From: Firmicutes bacterium UBA2116
GTDB taxonomy: Bacteria > Bacillota > Clostridia > Tissierellales > Sedimentibacteraceae
DNA: 64,000 nucleotides
Direction: 5' to 3'
Assembly (NCBI GenBank): GCA_002331025.1
Contig: DCYG01000001.1
Span: forward strand, 45,345 to 109,344
Positions 42,453 to 51,094 of this stretch are shown here, piece after piece (the first letter of the stretch is position 1; each line of letters begins with the position of its first letter). Made by a program: the position numbers and the translations under genes. The notes below the pieces were generated by a model. It was given only the letters and a program-made list of their open reading frames with translations. It was not told the DNA's origin and searched no databases.

Positions 42453-43637
42453 CTAATTTTTTTCCACTAATAATTTTTCTGCCGAATAATGAATTCCGAT
42501 TGCACCTAACGGTGCAGTGATTAGTATAGACAGCACTGCAATAGCCAGAATTATGTCTCCTGACTCTACTCCCAGTGATAATGGAACTGCTCCCATTGCT
42601 GCCTGAACAGTAGCCTTAGGTAAATATGCAATAGTACAGAATAATCTTTCCCTCCAATTATATTCTGTTCCTGCTAAAGAAATTATTACTCCTATACTTC
42701 GTCCTGCCAAACCGATTAATATTATGATAATACCCACTCTGCCTGCTTTTAATGCCACATTTACATCTACCAGTGCACCTACCAATACAAACAGTAATAT
42801 TTCCGCTAATATCCATATTTTATTGAACTTATCAGATAACCTTTTTCCTACATCCGGTAATTTTTCAATAATAATAAATCCAATCGTCATTACTCCCAAC
42901 AGTGAGGCAATTTGCAACTTCGTCTTTAAAACACTTTCTAATTGATTAAGCAATATGGAAAATCCAAGTATTAATAATACTTTTTTTGTACTGCGTATGT
43001 GGTATCTTTTAAAAATCATTATCAGTATAAATCCAATAATTATTCCTGCAATAATACCTAGTAAAATTGATACCGGGATGTTTAACAATTGTATACCTAT
43101 GTTAACATTGGAACCGGCATATAATCCTAAAAAAACACTGAATATTGTAATAGCAAAAACGTCGTCGATAGATGCGCCTGCCAATATCAAGGCGGGTATT
43201 CCTTTTTTAGTGCCAATATTATTTCCTATTAATTCGAGCATAGACGGTACTACAACAGCAGGCGAAACGGCAGCAATAATAAAACCTAAAATTCCCCCTT
43301 GAATAAATGTAAATCCTAAAAAATATACAGAAGCAGCAGCAATAAACAATCCCTCAATTAATCCTGGTATACAACTCATCTTTAATGCGGTGACTCCAAT
43401 CTTTTTCAAATCATCCTTGTTAATTCCGAATCCCGCCCTTAACAAAATAATAATCAAGGCAATTCCTCTTAAATCTCCTGATATTTTAAGCATATCCTCC
43501 TGTAGCAGATTAAAACCATATGGTCCTATAAGAACACCTAATATCAACATACCTATTAACCCCGGCAATTTTAACTTCTCAAATATCTTTCTTGCCGGCA
43601 ATCCTAATAATAAAATTACTGCTAAGCTTGCAGCCAT
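42453..43637 (-). CDS. cation/proton antiporter under fluoride riboswitch control
   Basis: A 394-residue membrane protein with about 11-13 helices of the CPA fold: GLPARKIFEKLKLPGLIGML, FGINKDDLKKIG, AAVSPAVVVPSML and AGASIDDVFAITIFSVFLG, with the charged pair in the latter. The ATG at 43637 follows AGGAG; the open frame extends upstream but only through the terminator of the riboswitch. Antiporters of this family are known members of fluoride-riboswitch regulons, so a role in fluoride resistance is likely, though no fluoride channel gene (crcB/fluC) is present here. Confidence 0.88.
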   Translation of the reverse strand: MAASLAVILLLGLPARKIFEKLKLPGLIGMLILGVLIGPYGFNLLQEDMLKISGDLRGIALIIILLRAGFGINKDDLKKIGVTALKMSCIPGLIEGLFIAAASVYFLGFTFIQGGILGFIIAAVSPAVVVPSMLELIGNNIGTKKGIPALILAGASIDDVFAITIFSVFLGLYAGSNVNIGIQLLNIPVSILLGIIAGIIIGFILIMIFKRYHIRSTKKVLLILGFSILLNQLESVLKTKLQIASLLGVMTIGFIIIEKLPDVGKRLSDKFNKIWILAEILLFVLVGALVDVNVALKAGRVGIIIILIGLAGRSIGVIISLAGTEYNWRERLFCTIAYLPKATVQAAMGAVPLSLGVESGDIILAIAVLSILITAPLGAIGIHYSAEKLLVEKN

Positions 43638-43660
43638 AAAATCAACTCCTTTGTCAGTCA

Positions 43661-43701
43661 CAAAAAAACTCCTACAGGGATACACTGTATCCTGTAGGAG
43701 T
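43661..43701 (-). terminator. fluoride-controlled terminator
   Basis: ACTCCTACAGG and CCTGTAGGAGT (43701-43691 and 43678-43668) form an 11-bp stem followed on the minus strand by seven T's. Its first arm includes the ACTCCTAC block that belongs to the aptamer, so the two structures exclude each other. Confidence 0.85.
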
Positions 43702-43740
43702 CATTAGCACTATGCGATTATGGTGAACTCCATCACCCTT
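43691..43740 (-). ncRNA. fluoride riboswitch (crcB motif)
   Basis: The minus strand shows the crcB-motif blocks GGTGATGGAGTTCACC, ATAATCGC, GTGCTAATGACTCCTAC. The first block closes the GGTG/CACC stem and TGATGACTCCTAC-type sequence completes the fold. Fluoride binding frees transcription from the overlapping terminator, an ON switch for the antiporter. A consensus promoter (TTGACA, 17, TATAAT) lies just upstream. Confidence 0.93.
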
Positions 43741-43758
43741 TATTTAGTTTACTAATAG

Positions 43759-43787
43759 ATTATAGTATGGAATATATTATATGTCAA
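43759..43787 (-). promoter_or_regulatory. promoter of the fluoride riboswitch/antiporter transcript
   Basis: TTGACA (43787-43782) and TATAAT (43764-43759), both perfect, with a 17-base spacer on the minus strand. Confidence 0.8.
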
Positions 43788-43817
43788 TGAATGATTTTTG
43801 AGTTTATTTATTATTTA

Positions 43818-44270
43818 TTATCCTAAAATCCATTCATATATGCACTTTTGATGTTCTCCTCTTTGATACATCTCGTTATGTGGTGGCAAACTAACAACGC
43901 CTTTAAATTCAAGACCTATTTTTTCACAAGTTTTGCGGGATGGAATATTGTCTGGGTTGCAGGTTATTATAATTTTATTCATCCCATGAGCAACTGCAAC
44001 GTCCTTTATAATTTTACAAGCCTTTAAAGCATAATTATTTTCCCTATATTCTTCATTAATAAAGTAACCAATGTTACCTCCATAATATAAATTTTCATTA
44101 TAACCGATCCGAATGACAATGATTCCTATACTATTTTCAGAATCATGCAGGGTAATTCTATATCTATATACAGGAACATAACCTTTTTTCTCATCAGGTG
44201 GTATTTTTTCTTCAATTCTTAGGTCAATTTCACCATCAGTTAAGAGGTCAAGCTCTTTAAACTCAAACAT
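43818..44270 (-). CDS. GNAT-family N-acetyltransferase
   Basis: A 150-residue GNAT enzyme with GYVPVYRYRITLHDSENSIG, GGNIGYFINEEYRENNYALK (acetyl-CoA loop, with the usual second Gly replaced) and MNKIIITCNPDNIPSRKTCE, close to RimJ/RimL-like enzymes. The substrate is unknown. A 23-base element upstream recurs before the S41 gene. Confidence 0.84.
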   Translation of the reverse strand: MFEFKELDLLTDGEIDLRIEEKIPPDEKKGYVPVYRYRITLHDSENSIGIIVIRIGYNENLYYGGNIGYFINEEYRENNYALKACKIIKDVAVAHGMNKIIITCNPDNIPSRKTCEKIGLEFKGVVSLPPHNEMYQRGEHQKCIYEWILG

Positions 44271-44327
44271 ATACTTCCCTCTCCATGCAATTCTTCATAT
44301 TAAAAATTATTTTATTGATATAACAAC

Positions 44328-44350
44328 AAATGCTTTTATAGTGTGTTTAT
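44328..44350. repeat. 23-bp direct repeat, copy 1
   Basis: AAATGCTTTTATAGTGTGTTTAT in the plus-strand sense, 22/23 identical to 45909-45931. On the minus strand it contains TATAAAA and lies upstream of the GNAT gene. Confidence 0.7.
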
Positions 44351-44428
44351 TATTATAGTTATCGAAGAAATAATAGTCTATTGGTTTTATCTACTTAGTT
44401 ATTACTTATAATAAGATATTTAGTTACT

Positions 44429-45892
44429 CTATAATCCATAGTATGCAATCAGATTAAGCGTATGTTGCATTGCATCGGTATTCACCCAAATATCGGGCGA
44501 AAATCCGGTTTCTTCGGTAAATACAGTATCGTCATAGTAAAAACCTAATCCCGTTCCGCACTGAATATTAATCTTTGAATTGGGAAGCACAATCTTAATC
44601 GCATTGTCGCTCATCAATCCTCCCCCACTGTTGGTTCCGACAAAAATCACATTGTCCTTGTTTCGCACAGCGGCAATCAACCACTCACCTGCGGAAAATG
44701 TACGGCTGTCAACAAGCACAAATAAAAAATTGTTGTTTTCACTGCGTACAAAAGCCGACGCTTCTTTTATTTCCCAACCGTTGCTACCCGAACGGTAGTT
44801 GCTTAGTAACCGCTCTGTTTCCTCATTTGATAAGTATTTCTCAAGATTTTTGTATGTCAAGTAATCGGCAGCTCTACTCCGTCGGTGTACGTATATATTG
44901 CCTGAAGCGTATTCCGATAGAGCCGGGGCATATATATCCAGCCAGTCTGTCACATATTTAGACATTCCTCCGCTGTTCCCCCGCATGTCCAGAATCGAAA
45001 TCTTACTATTTCTTACAGTCTCGGCCGACCTGACAAATCTACTGCCGTCCTGTTCATACATGAATGAGCGTATGGCAATCACGAGAATGCCACTTACTTC
45101 ATAGTCTGAATAATATGTAATATTATCTGTATTAATTTCAAATTTTGGAGGCTCCAATACAAATTCTTCAGTCCTGTTATCAAACACAACCTCCACCATT
45201 TCTCTTTCATCCGCAGAAAGCATGCCAAGCCTGTAAACAAGCATACCTTCATCATTTATGGAACGCTTCATGTAGTTTTCAACCTCATCGCTATCGTCTA
45301 CCAAGGACACATAGTTTCTCTTCCCGTCCTGCTCGGTATAGTATCCCTTTTCATCCTTTAAAAAAATCGTTTCTTCATTTGAATAATACACGGCTTTTGC
45401 TAAAATGGGTCCGTTGTCAATCCAAAAGTGACCATCCTTCACAAAGCCAAGGTTTCTTTTAAAAGATTCACGCAAAATTCCGACAGATAAATTTTCTCCG
45501 GCGGCTTTACAATCCGAAAGTACATTCTTCTTTGCTCTTTCAAAAACCTTGTCGCCTCCGAAATAGAAATATGCACCATAGCAATTTTTCAAAACTCTAA
45601 AAATAAGGTCCGCATCCTCTGCCGCCTCTTCATAAGTGAGACGACTTACAGATCCCTTATGTTTGCCGTAGTCCGTCATACTGCAAAGCTCTTCGTCGGT
45701 AAATCCCACTTCAAGCGCCTTCATCTCAGGGGTATAGGTCTTAATGTCTACATCCGGTACACGCATGGTTTCAAGTGCATGCTGTTCATTAATCTCCTTC
45801 ACCTCGGCATAAAAGCCCTCATGACCGGTATAGCCGTATCCGGAAATACCCAGCATTAATAAACATGTTAAAGTGTACAATACTTTCATCAT
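44429..45892 (-). CDS. S41-family peptidase-like exported protein
   Basis: A 487-residue protein with a hydrophobic signal segment (VLYTLTCLLMLGISGYGY). The S41 protease core is in the second half: SKISILDMRGNSGGMSKY, LVDSRTFSAGEWLIAAVRN with the candidate nucleophile Ser in FSAGE, and GTNSGGGLMSDN. It resembles tail-specific/CtpA proteases but I see no PDZ domain; an N-terminal region of about 220 residues is of unknown type. Flanked by near-identical 23-base repeats. Position gives no hint of substrate. Confidence 0.78.
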   Translation of the reverse strand: MMKVLYTLTCLLMLGISGYGYTGHEGFYAEVKEINEQHALETMRVPDVDIKTYTPEMKALEVGFTDEELCSMTDYGKHKGSVSRLTYEEAAEDADLIFRVLKNCYGAYFYFGGDKVFERAKKNVLSDCKAAGENLSVGILRESFKRNLGFVKDGHFWIDNGPILAKAVYYSNEETIFLKDEKGYYTEQDGKRNYVSLVDDSDEVENYMKRSINDEGMLVYRLGMLSADEREMVEVVFDNRTEEFVLEPPKFEINTDNITYYSDYEVSGILVIAIRSFMYEQDGSRFVRSAETVRNSKISILDMRGNSGGMSKYVTDWLDIYAPALSEYASGNIYVHRRSRAADYLTYKNLEKYLSNEETERLLSNYRSGSNGWEIKEASAFVRSENNNFLFVLVDSRTFSAGEWLIAAVRNKDNVIFVGTNSGGGLMSDNAIKIVLPNSKINIQCGTGLGFYYDDTVFTEETGFSPDIWVNTDAMQHTLNLIAYYGL

Positions 45893-45908
45893 TATTAAAT
45901 ACCTTCAT

Positions 45909-45931
45909 AAATGTTTTTATAGTGTGTTTAT
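45909..45931. repeat. 23-bp direct repeat, copy 2
   Basis: AAATGTTTTTATAGTGTGTTTAT; differs from 44328-44350 at one base. It is immediately upstream of the S41 gene on the minus strand and, like copy 1, carries TATAAAA. Confidence 0.7.
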
Positions 45932-46008
45932 ATGTCATACCACAATATTACATAAAATTCCAATATGTTTGTGAATTCTTCTTTGATTAGCTTTTATTAA
46001 TTTTATTT

Positions 46009-46041
46009 AAAAATCTCCCACCTTCATATCGGCGGGAGATA
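46009..46041 (-). terminator. terminator of serS
   Basis: ATCTCCCGCC ... GGTGGGAGAT form a stem closing on GATATGAA, followed on the minus strand by T's; it lies just past the serS stop. Confidence 0.75.
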
Positions 46042-46044
46042 CTT

Positions 46045-47322
46045 TTATTTCATAATCTTCATTCCACCCATGTATGGCTGAAGTGCTGCAGGTATATTTA
46101 CAGTGCCGTCTTCATTAAGATTGTTTTCTAAAAATGCTATGAGCATTCTCGGAGGAGCCACGACAGTGTTGTTCAATGTATGAGCAAAGTACTTTCCATC
46201 TTCTCCCGCAACACGTATTTTTAAACGCCTTGCCTGAGCATCTCCCAGATTGGAGCAGCTTCCAACCTCGAAATATTTTTTCTGTCTCGGAGACCATGCT
46301 TCAACGTCCACTGATTTTACCTTCAAATCTGCTAAGTCTCCCGAACAGCATTCAAGAGTTCTCACAGGTATGTCCAGTGAGCGGAACAAATCAACCGTAT
46401 TCTGCCACAGCTTCTCATACCACATCATACTGTCCTCGGGCTTACATACAACAATCATTTCCTGCTTTTCAAACTGATGTATCCTGTAAACTCCTCTTTC
46501 CTCAAGTCCGTGAGCTCCCTTTTCCTTTCTGAAGCACGGAGAGTAGCTTGTAAGCGTATGCGGCAGCGATTCTTCTGTCAGTATTGTATCTATAAACTTA
46601 CCAATCATTGAATGTTCGCTTGTTCCGATGAGGTACAAATCCTCCCCCTCAATTTTATACATCATTGCATCCATTTCCGCAAAACTCATTACTCCTGTTA
46701 CAACCTCGCTTCGAATCATGAAAGGAGGAACACAGTATGTAAAGCCTCTGTCTATCATGAAATCTCTCGCATATGATATAACTGCGGAGTGCAGTCTCGC
46801 AATATCGCCCATGAGGTAGTAGAAGCCGTTGCCTGCTACCTTTCTGGCACTTTCCAAATCAATTCCGCTGAATTTTTCCATAAGGTCAATGTGGTACGGA
46901 ATATCAAAGTCCGGAACCATAGGCTCACCATATCGCTGAACCTCAACGTTTTCACTGTCATCCTTACCTAAAGGAACACTTGGATCAATTATGTTCGGAA
47001 TTGTCATCATTATTTTCTTGATTTTTTCCTCGAGCTCACCTTCTCTTGCTTCAAGAGCTGCAAGTCTCTCTGATTCCTCTGTAACCTTTTTCTTTAATTC
47101 CTCGGCCTCTTCTTTTTTGCCCTTTGCCATCAAGCCGCCGATTTCTTTTGATATTTTGTTTCTGTCCGCTCTCAATGAATCTGCCTGCTGCTTTATTTCT
47201 CTGTTTTCAATGTCCAGAGCAATCACTTCATCGACTAATGGAATCTTACTGTCCTGAAATTTATTTTTGATATTTTGCTTCACTATTTCAGGGTTTTCTC
47301 TTACAAATTTTAAATCTAACAT
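46045..47322 (-). CDS. serS: seryl-tRNA synthetase
   Basis: Charges tRNA-Ser. The 425-residue class II enzyme has the N-terminal coiled-coil arm (about 30-105, ENREIKQQADSLRADRNKIS) and the catalytic motifs: FRKEKGAHGLEERGVYRIHQF (motif 2) and the C-terminal NNTVVAPPRMLIAFLEN (motif 3). The ATG at 47322 follows GGAGGG; the open frame upstream is only T-box terminator. Expression is controlled by the T-box leader. Confidence 0.97.
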   Translation of the reverse strand: MLDLKFVRENPEIVKQNIKNKFQDSKIPLVDEVIALDIENREIKQQADSLRADRNKISKEIGGLMAKGKKEEAEELKKKVTEESERLAALEAREGELEEKIKKIMMTIPNIIDPSVPLGKDDSENVEVQRYGEPMVPDFDIPYHIDLMEKFSGIDLESARKVAGNGFYYLMGDIARLHSAVISYARDFMIDRGFTYCVPPFMIRSEVVTGVMSFAEMDAMMYKIEGEDLYLIGTSEHSMIGKFIDTILTEESLPHTLTSYSPCFRKEKGAHGLEERGVYRIHQFEKQEMIVVCKPEDSMMWYEKLWQNTVDLFRSLDIPVRTLECCSGDLADLKVKSVDVEAWSPRQKKYFEVGSCSNLGDAQARRLKIRVAGEDGKYFAHTLNNTVVAPPRMLIAFLENNLNEDGTVNIPAALQPYMGGMKIMK

Positions 47323-47339
47323 ATGCCCTCCAATTATAA

Positions 47340-47575
47340 ATAAAATAAAAAATCCTTCATCCATATAATAAATAATTATAATGGGACGAAAGATTCCGCG
47401 TTGCCACCCAAATTGCCGGTTTCCCGACCACTCGTAAGTAATTTATAGTCTACCATACTCCGACTCTTCGCCGGCAGCTCCTAAAGTGGAAGGACTGCGT
47501 CTTTCACCGGTTTGCACCAAACACCGGCTCTCTTCCGAAACACAACAATCGTAGCTTTAATCACAGCTGAAATAT
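47340..47575 (-). ncRNA. T-box leader of serS
   Basis: The minus strand carries the T-box core AATTTGGGTGGCAACGCGG, preceded by a long Stem I region with the GAGAGCCGGTG ... GGTGCAAACCGG block. Uncharged tRNA-Ser would pair with it and stop termination. A UCC serine codon in CCTTCCAC is a candidate specifier, not certain. The terminator pairs AATCTTTCGTCC with GGATGAAGGATT (two G-U pairs), ending in T's just before serS. Confidence 0.9.
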
Positions 47576-47633
47576 TCATTTTTGTTTATTATACAATATT
47601 TTTAATAAATTGCAAGTGTTTTTTTAATTATCA

Positions 47634-49019
47634 TTAAATTTGCAGCTTTTCTTTAATAACTTCCACTTGCTTTGGTGTTGGAGGTTTTTCCATGTTAAGT
47701 ACAATAATCCTATTATTAAAAAGCAAGATATACTCACCTGTAGGGTTATCATCATAATACCGCTGATACGCTTCTATAGTTTCAAAGACTTTGTTATCAA
47801 CAGATTCAAAGCTGGTGTTGTCTCTCCACTCCGGTATTTCAAGCAGATGATCCTTTGAAAGCTGATAAACAAAATCAATTTGAGTCTCTAAGATCTCATA
47901 TTCTATCTCCGGCGGAGAATTTTTCGCCGGGAGAGAATCCTGCCTGTAGACACTTTTGGAAAGAAATAATGTACTGTCTTTCTTTTCTTCATAAGAATAA
48001 TAGTCATAGTCAATTTCGCCGTACAAATCCTCACACTTAAGTGGAATGTTGTCGCTGTATAATTTATACTCTCGGTTATGTGCTGAATTAACAGGCCATG
48101 AAACAGTCTGGTATTCCGAGCCATTATCTGTATCAAATCCAAATTTCAAAACGAGCATCATGATGAATGCAATATAAGCAAAGCTGACAATTGTAAGCAT
48201 CGTGACAGATATTATCTTATTTTTTGCAGCCGATACCTTTTTCCTTCTCAGATATTTAATTGATGTCCAAAATACAAACGTCAGAATTGGCATCTGTAAA
48301 ATGAAAAGCAAAACAACCCAGCCCATTTCAAAAGCCATATAAAACAAAACATACCCTGCAAATACGAAAATAAAAATCGTAAAAATTATATCTACAATTT
48401 TATGAACCATATTGCTGTTCTCAGCACATCCCCCTCCATTGGCAATTGACTTCTCCGAACGTTTACACCAAACAAAATAATCGAGCAGGGAATACATAGC
48501 ATAGATAGTTGCCACTAATAACATAGAAATAGGAAACAGATGCCTTGTATCTGACAAAAAATCTATGGGATCCCGTTGAAAGGAGTTAAATTGCAAAACC
48601 ATATTTAATGCAAGGATTAATATGGTCATGAACATAGACGGAATAAAACTCTTTTTCATACATCTTTTTATATTATTAAATTTCTCTTTCTCATCTGTTT
48701 CAAATGGTATGGGATTGTCAGCTTCACTGCAAAATATTTGCATTTGATTTAATTGAGATATAAAATTCCAGCCGGCAGCCTTTGCATAATCAAAATATGT
48801 TTGCTGATTGTAGGTTATGCCGGGATTAAAAACCGACCCTTCCGAAAAATATGTAACTGTATATTTTAATTTTTTCGGCTCGCCTTTTCTGAATGTCCAA
48901 AAAAAAGATCCGCATTCTTCAAGGAAAAGACCCTTCGCTGCTAACTTTTCCAATTTCTTTTCTGTATCCTCATAACGGTCAAATCTGAAATTTATTATCC
49001 TTTTAGTTGTATTCTTCAT
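47634..49019 (-). CDS. DUF2812 membrane protein
   Basis: A 461-residue protein. Residues 1-110 match DUF2812 (FRFDRYEDTEKKLEKLAAKG, LFLEECGSFFWTFRKGEPKK, AAGWNFISQ). Four to six membrane helices follow, then an outer C-terminal part (EYILLFNNRIIVLNME). DUF2812 proteins usually travel with PadR regulators, as here: the gene overlaps the end of the padR-like gene, with GGAAGTGG before its ATG at 49019. Thought to be membrane sensors or targets of PadR; function unknown. Confidence 0.78.
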   Translation of the reverse strand: MKNTTKRIINFRFDRYEDTEKKLEKLAAKGLFLEECGSFFWTFRKGEPKKLKYTVTYFSEGSVFNPGITYNQQTYFDYAKAAGWNFISQLNQMQIFCSEADNPIPFETDEKEKFNNIKRCMKKSFIPSMFMTILILALNMVLQFNSFQRDPIDFLSDTRHLFPISMLLVATIYAMYSLLDYFVWCKRSEKSIANGGGCAENSNMVHKIVDIIFTIFIFVFAGYVLFYMAFEMGWVVLLFILQMPILTFVFWTSIKYLRRKKVSAAKNKIISVTMLTIVSFAYIAFIMMLVLKFGFDTDNGSEYQTVSWPVNSAHNREYKLYSDNIPLKCEDLYGEIDYDYYSYEEKKDSTLFLSKSVYRQDSLPAKNSPPEIEYEILETQIDFVYQLSKDHLLEIPEWRDNTSFESVDNKVFETIEAYQRYYDDNPTGEYILLFNNRIIVLNMEKPPTPKQVEVIKEKLQI

Positions 49020-49338
49020 CGCTGCCACTTCCTTTTACCAACAATTCATAATCTTTTTTTAATTTATTTAATCGCTCATATTCCTTTTCAAGCATTTCCG
49101 TACCAAGTCTTGTTATGACATAGCTTTTCTTTCGGTTTTCTGTCTTAGTTTCAATAATAATTTTTTCTTTTACAAAGTTATCCAATAAACTGTACAAGGT
49201 TCCGGGTCCGATGATAACCCTTCCATTTGTCAGCTCTTCAACCCTTTTCATAATATCAACACCACAGTTCTCCTGCGTTAAGCAAATAAGGATATAAAAC
49301 ATTTGCTCTGTTAAGGTTTGATATTTTTCTCGTGCCAT
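49003..49338 (-). CDS. PadR-family regulator
   Basis: A 111-residue winged-helix repressor: LTEQMFYILICLTQENCGVD, the DNA-binding part GRVIIGPGTLYSLLDNF, and a C-terminal dimer helix (EKEYERLNKLKKDYELLV). GTLYSLL is the PadR signature. It overlaps the DUF2812 gene, its likely partner. Two ATCGAT-type palindromes lie in its promoter region and may be its operator. Confidence 0.9.
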   Translation of the reverse strand: MAREKYQTLTEQMFYILICLTQENCGVDIMKRVEELTNGRVIIGPGTLYSLLDNFVKEKIIIETKTENRKKSYVITRLGTEMLEKEYERLNKLKKDYELLVKGSGSDEEYN

Positions 49339-49355
49339 CCAGCCACCTCACAAAC

Positions 49356-49402
49356 ATCGATATTCGATATTATATACTTATAGGGTAACATCGATTATCG
49401 AT
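49356..49402 (-). promoter_or_regulatory. paired ATCGAT palindromes upstream of the PadR gene
   Basis: ATCGATATTCGAT (49356-49368) and ATCGATTATCGAT (49390-49402), starts 34 bases apart. The second is fully palindromic. They bracket the likely promoter and could be sites of the PadR protein. Confidence 0.55.
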
Positions 49403-49414
49403 ACTGTCAAGAAT

Positions 49415-49445
49415 AAAAAGACAGACCTATATTTTAAGTCTGCAT
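49415..49445 (-). terminator. terminator of the coiled-coil protein gene
   Basis: CAGACTT / AGGTCTG form a short stem (one G-U pair) followed by T's on the minus strand, between the coiled-coil gene and the padR-like promoter. Confidence 0.55.
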
Positions 49446-49455
49446 GCGGGAGATA

Positions 49456-50367
49456 TTATCTATAATTAGGTACATTTAAAACCTTCCCATTTCTTGTTAT
49501 CTCTGTGATACTGCCGTTTGACCATTCCGGTCTGCGGAAAACAGGTTCTCCGTTATTATCCACTTCATTGCGTAAAACTACGTATTTATAGTTAATACTA
49601 TACTTATCCTGTATATTTGCATAAACTGTTAATACATCATTAGCATCCATTTCAACTTCATCAATGATATCTGCGTTTATAAAATTAGTTACCTTATTCT
49701 CATTACTGAATTGTGATATGTCAACTTCATCTTCTCTTAATATACTTCCGTTTATATCATATATAATACTCACCTTTTCAGGCATATTATCATCTGTGTT
49801 AGTAATTCTGAGTTCGATATTGCCTCCCTTGTATATATGTTTGCCATTACTGTATCGTGTACTTCCATTATAATATCCTTCTAATTGCAATAGAAATTTA
49901 TTATATAAGTCATAATATTCATCTAAGCTTTCTGTTTTTTGAATTCCATCCTTACTGATAACTACTTTTGGTTGAAATGTTTCAAAGATATCTGCATCAA
50001 TAGTTGTTTCAAAGGATGTTCCATTTTTATTCAATATAAAGCTTTCATCGTTTAATTGAATATTTACTGTAAGCCCTTCTGAGTATTCTTTAGGCACAAC
50101 GGTAAACTTAACCGGTACTGTTAAATTATCCTTATTTAAGCTTTCGCCAAATTCTATTTTATGACTATCCAGCAAGCTGCTCTGTTTTTCAAGAATAGAA
50201 TCAATATTAGAATAAATATTCGATATTTCACTATTATTCCTATTTATGCCTGACACAATTTGCAGATAATAATTATCCATTGACCTTTCAAGGTTATTGA
50301 TTTTAAATATGTTAAATATATTTATTATTATTAATGCTATTATTATATAATTTGAATACTTTTTCAT
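49456..50367 (-). CDS. membrane-anchored hypothetical protein with coiled coil
   Basis: A 303-residue protein with a single N-terminal transmembrane helix (NYIIIALIIINIFNIFKI), a coiled-coil-like stretch to about 75 (NRNNSEISNIYSNIDSILEK) and an outer beta-rich part (VPVKFTVVPKEYSEGLTVNI, GGNIELRITNTDDNMPEKVS). I do not recognise a family; the composition is like extracytoplasmic beta-sandwich domains. It stands alone. Confidence 0.6.
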   Translation of the reverse strand: MKKYSNYIIIALIIINIFNIFKINNLERSMDNYYLQIVSGINRNNSEISNIYSNIDSILEKQSSLLDSHKIEFGESLNKDNLTVPVKFTVVPKEYSEGLTVNIQLNDESFILNKNGTSFETTIDADIFETFQPKVVISKDGIQKTESLDEYYDLYNKFLLQLEGYYNGSTRYSNGKHIYKGGNIELRITNTDDNMPEKVSIIYDINGSILREDEVDISQFSNENKVTNFINADIIDEVEMDANDVLTVYANIQDKYSINYKYVVLRNEVDNNGEPVFRRPEWSNGSITEITRNGKVLNVPNYR

Positions 50368-50427
50368 TTTTTACCCCTTATTTTTGCCATGATTTCAGAT
50401 ATTTTATTGTTGCTTTGAATTAATTTG

Positions 50428-50458
50428 TAAAAAAAGCAGGTGTATTTCAACCTGCTGT
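50428..50458 (-). terminator. terminator of the dnaX-ybaB-recR operon
   Basis: AGCAGGT / ACCTGCT (7 bp) with an 8-base loop followed by seven T's on the minus strand, just past recR. Confidence 0.75.
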
Positions 50459-50497
50459 ATATATTTATGCAAATTCTACCAAGTATTTATCGAGATA

Positions 50498-51094
50498 CTA
50501 CATCTCTCTTCTGCCTTCCATTGCACGCATCAGGGTTACCTCATCTGCGTATTCTATGTCGCCGCCTACGGGTATGCCGTGAGCTATACGTGTTGTCTTG
50601 ATACCCATTGGCTTTATGAGCCGTGATATGTATACGGCAGTTGCTTCACCTTCAATGGTCGGATTAGTTGCAAGTATTACTTCTGCTACATCTGCATTTA
50701 ACCTGCTGATTAAGCTTTTTATGTTAATTTCATCAGGACCTATACCGTCAAGGGGTGATATCGTACCGTGGAGAACATGGTATACACCTTTATATTCTTT
50801 AGTTCGCTCCATTGCAGATATATCTCGTACATCCTCCACTACACAGATAGTAGAATGGTCGCGTTTAAAGCTGCCGCAGATGCTGCAAATGTCTCCTTCT
50901 GCTAAATTGCCGCAGGTTGTGCAATGCTTCGTATACTTTTTAGCATTTACAATTGCCTTTGCAAGCTCCACCACATCATTGCCCTTCATATCCAAAATAT
51001 GAAATGCAAGGCGCTGAGCTGATTTTCTTCCTATTCCCGGGAGCTTGGCAAGCTCTTCTATCAATTTAGTTATTGGCGGTGTATATTGCTCCAT
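50498..51094 (-). CDS. recR: recombination mediator protein RecR
   Basis: A 198-residue protein that loads RecA via RecFOR. It has the helix-hairpin-helix LAKLPGIGRKSAQRLAFHI, a Cys4 zinc motif (CTTCGNLAEGDICSIC) near 58-73 and the TOPRIM part (TICVVEDVRDISAME). It shares one base with the ybaB stop (TAATG), the classical dnaX-ybaB-recR order. Confidence 0.97.
   Translation of the reverse strand: MEQYTPPITKLIEELAKLPGIGRKSAQRLAFHILDMKGNDVVELAKAIVNAKKYTKHCTTCGNLAEGDICSICGSFKRDHSTICVVEDVRDISAMERTKEYKGVYHVLHGTISPLDGIGPDEINIKSLISRLNADVAEVILATNPTIEGEATAVYISRLIKPMGIKTTRIAHGIPVGGDIEYADEVTLMRAMEGRREM

Noticed and set aside
43638..43685. A 16-codon N-terminal extension of the antiporter
   Set aside because: The extension would translate the riboswitch terminator; the ATG at 43637 has the ribosome binding site.
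47323..47364. A 14-codon N-terminal extension of serS
   Set aside because: It runs through the T-box terminator, and GGAGGG marks the ATG at 47322.
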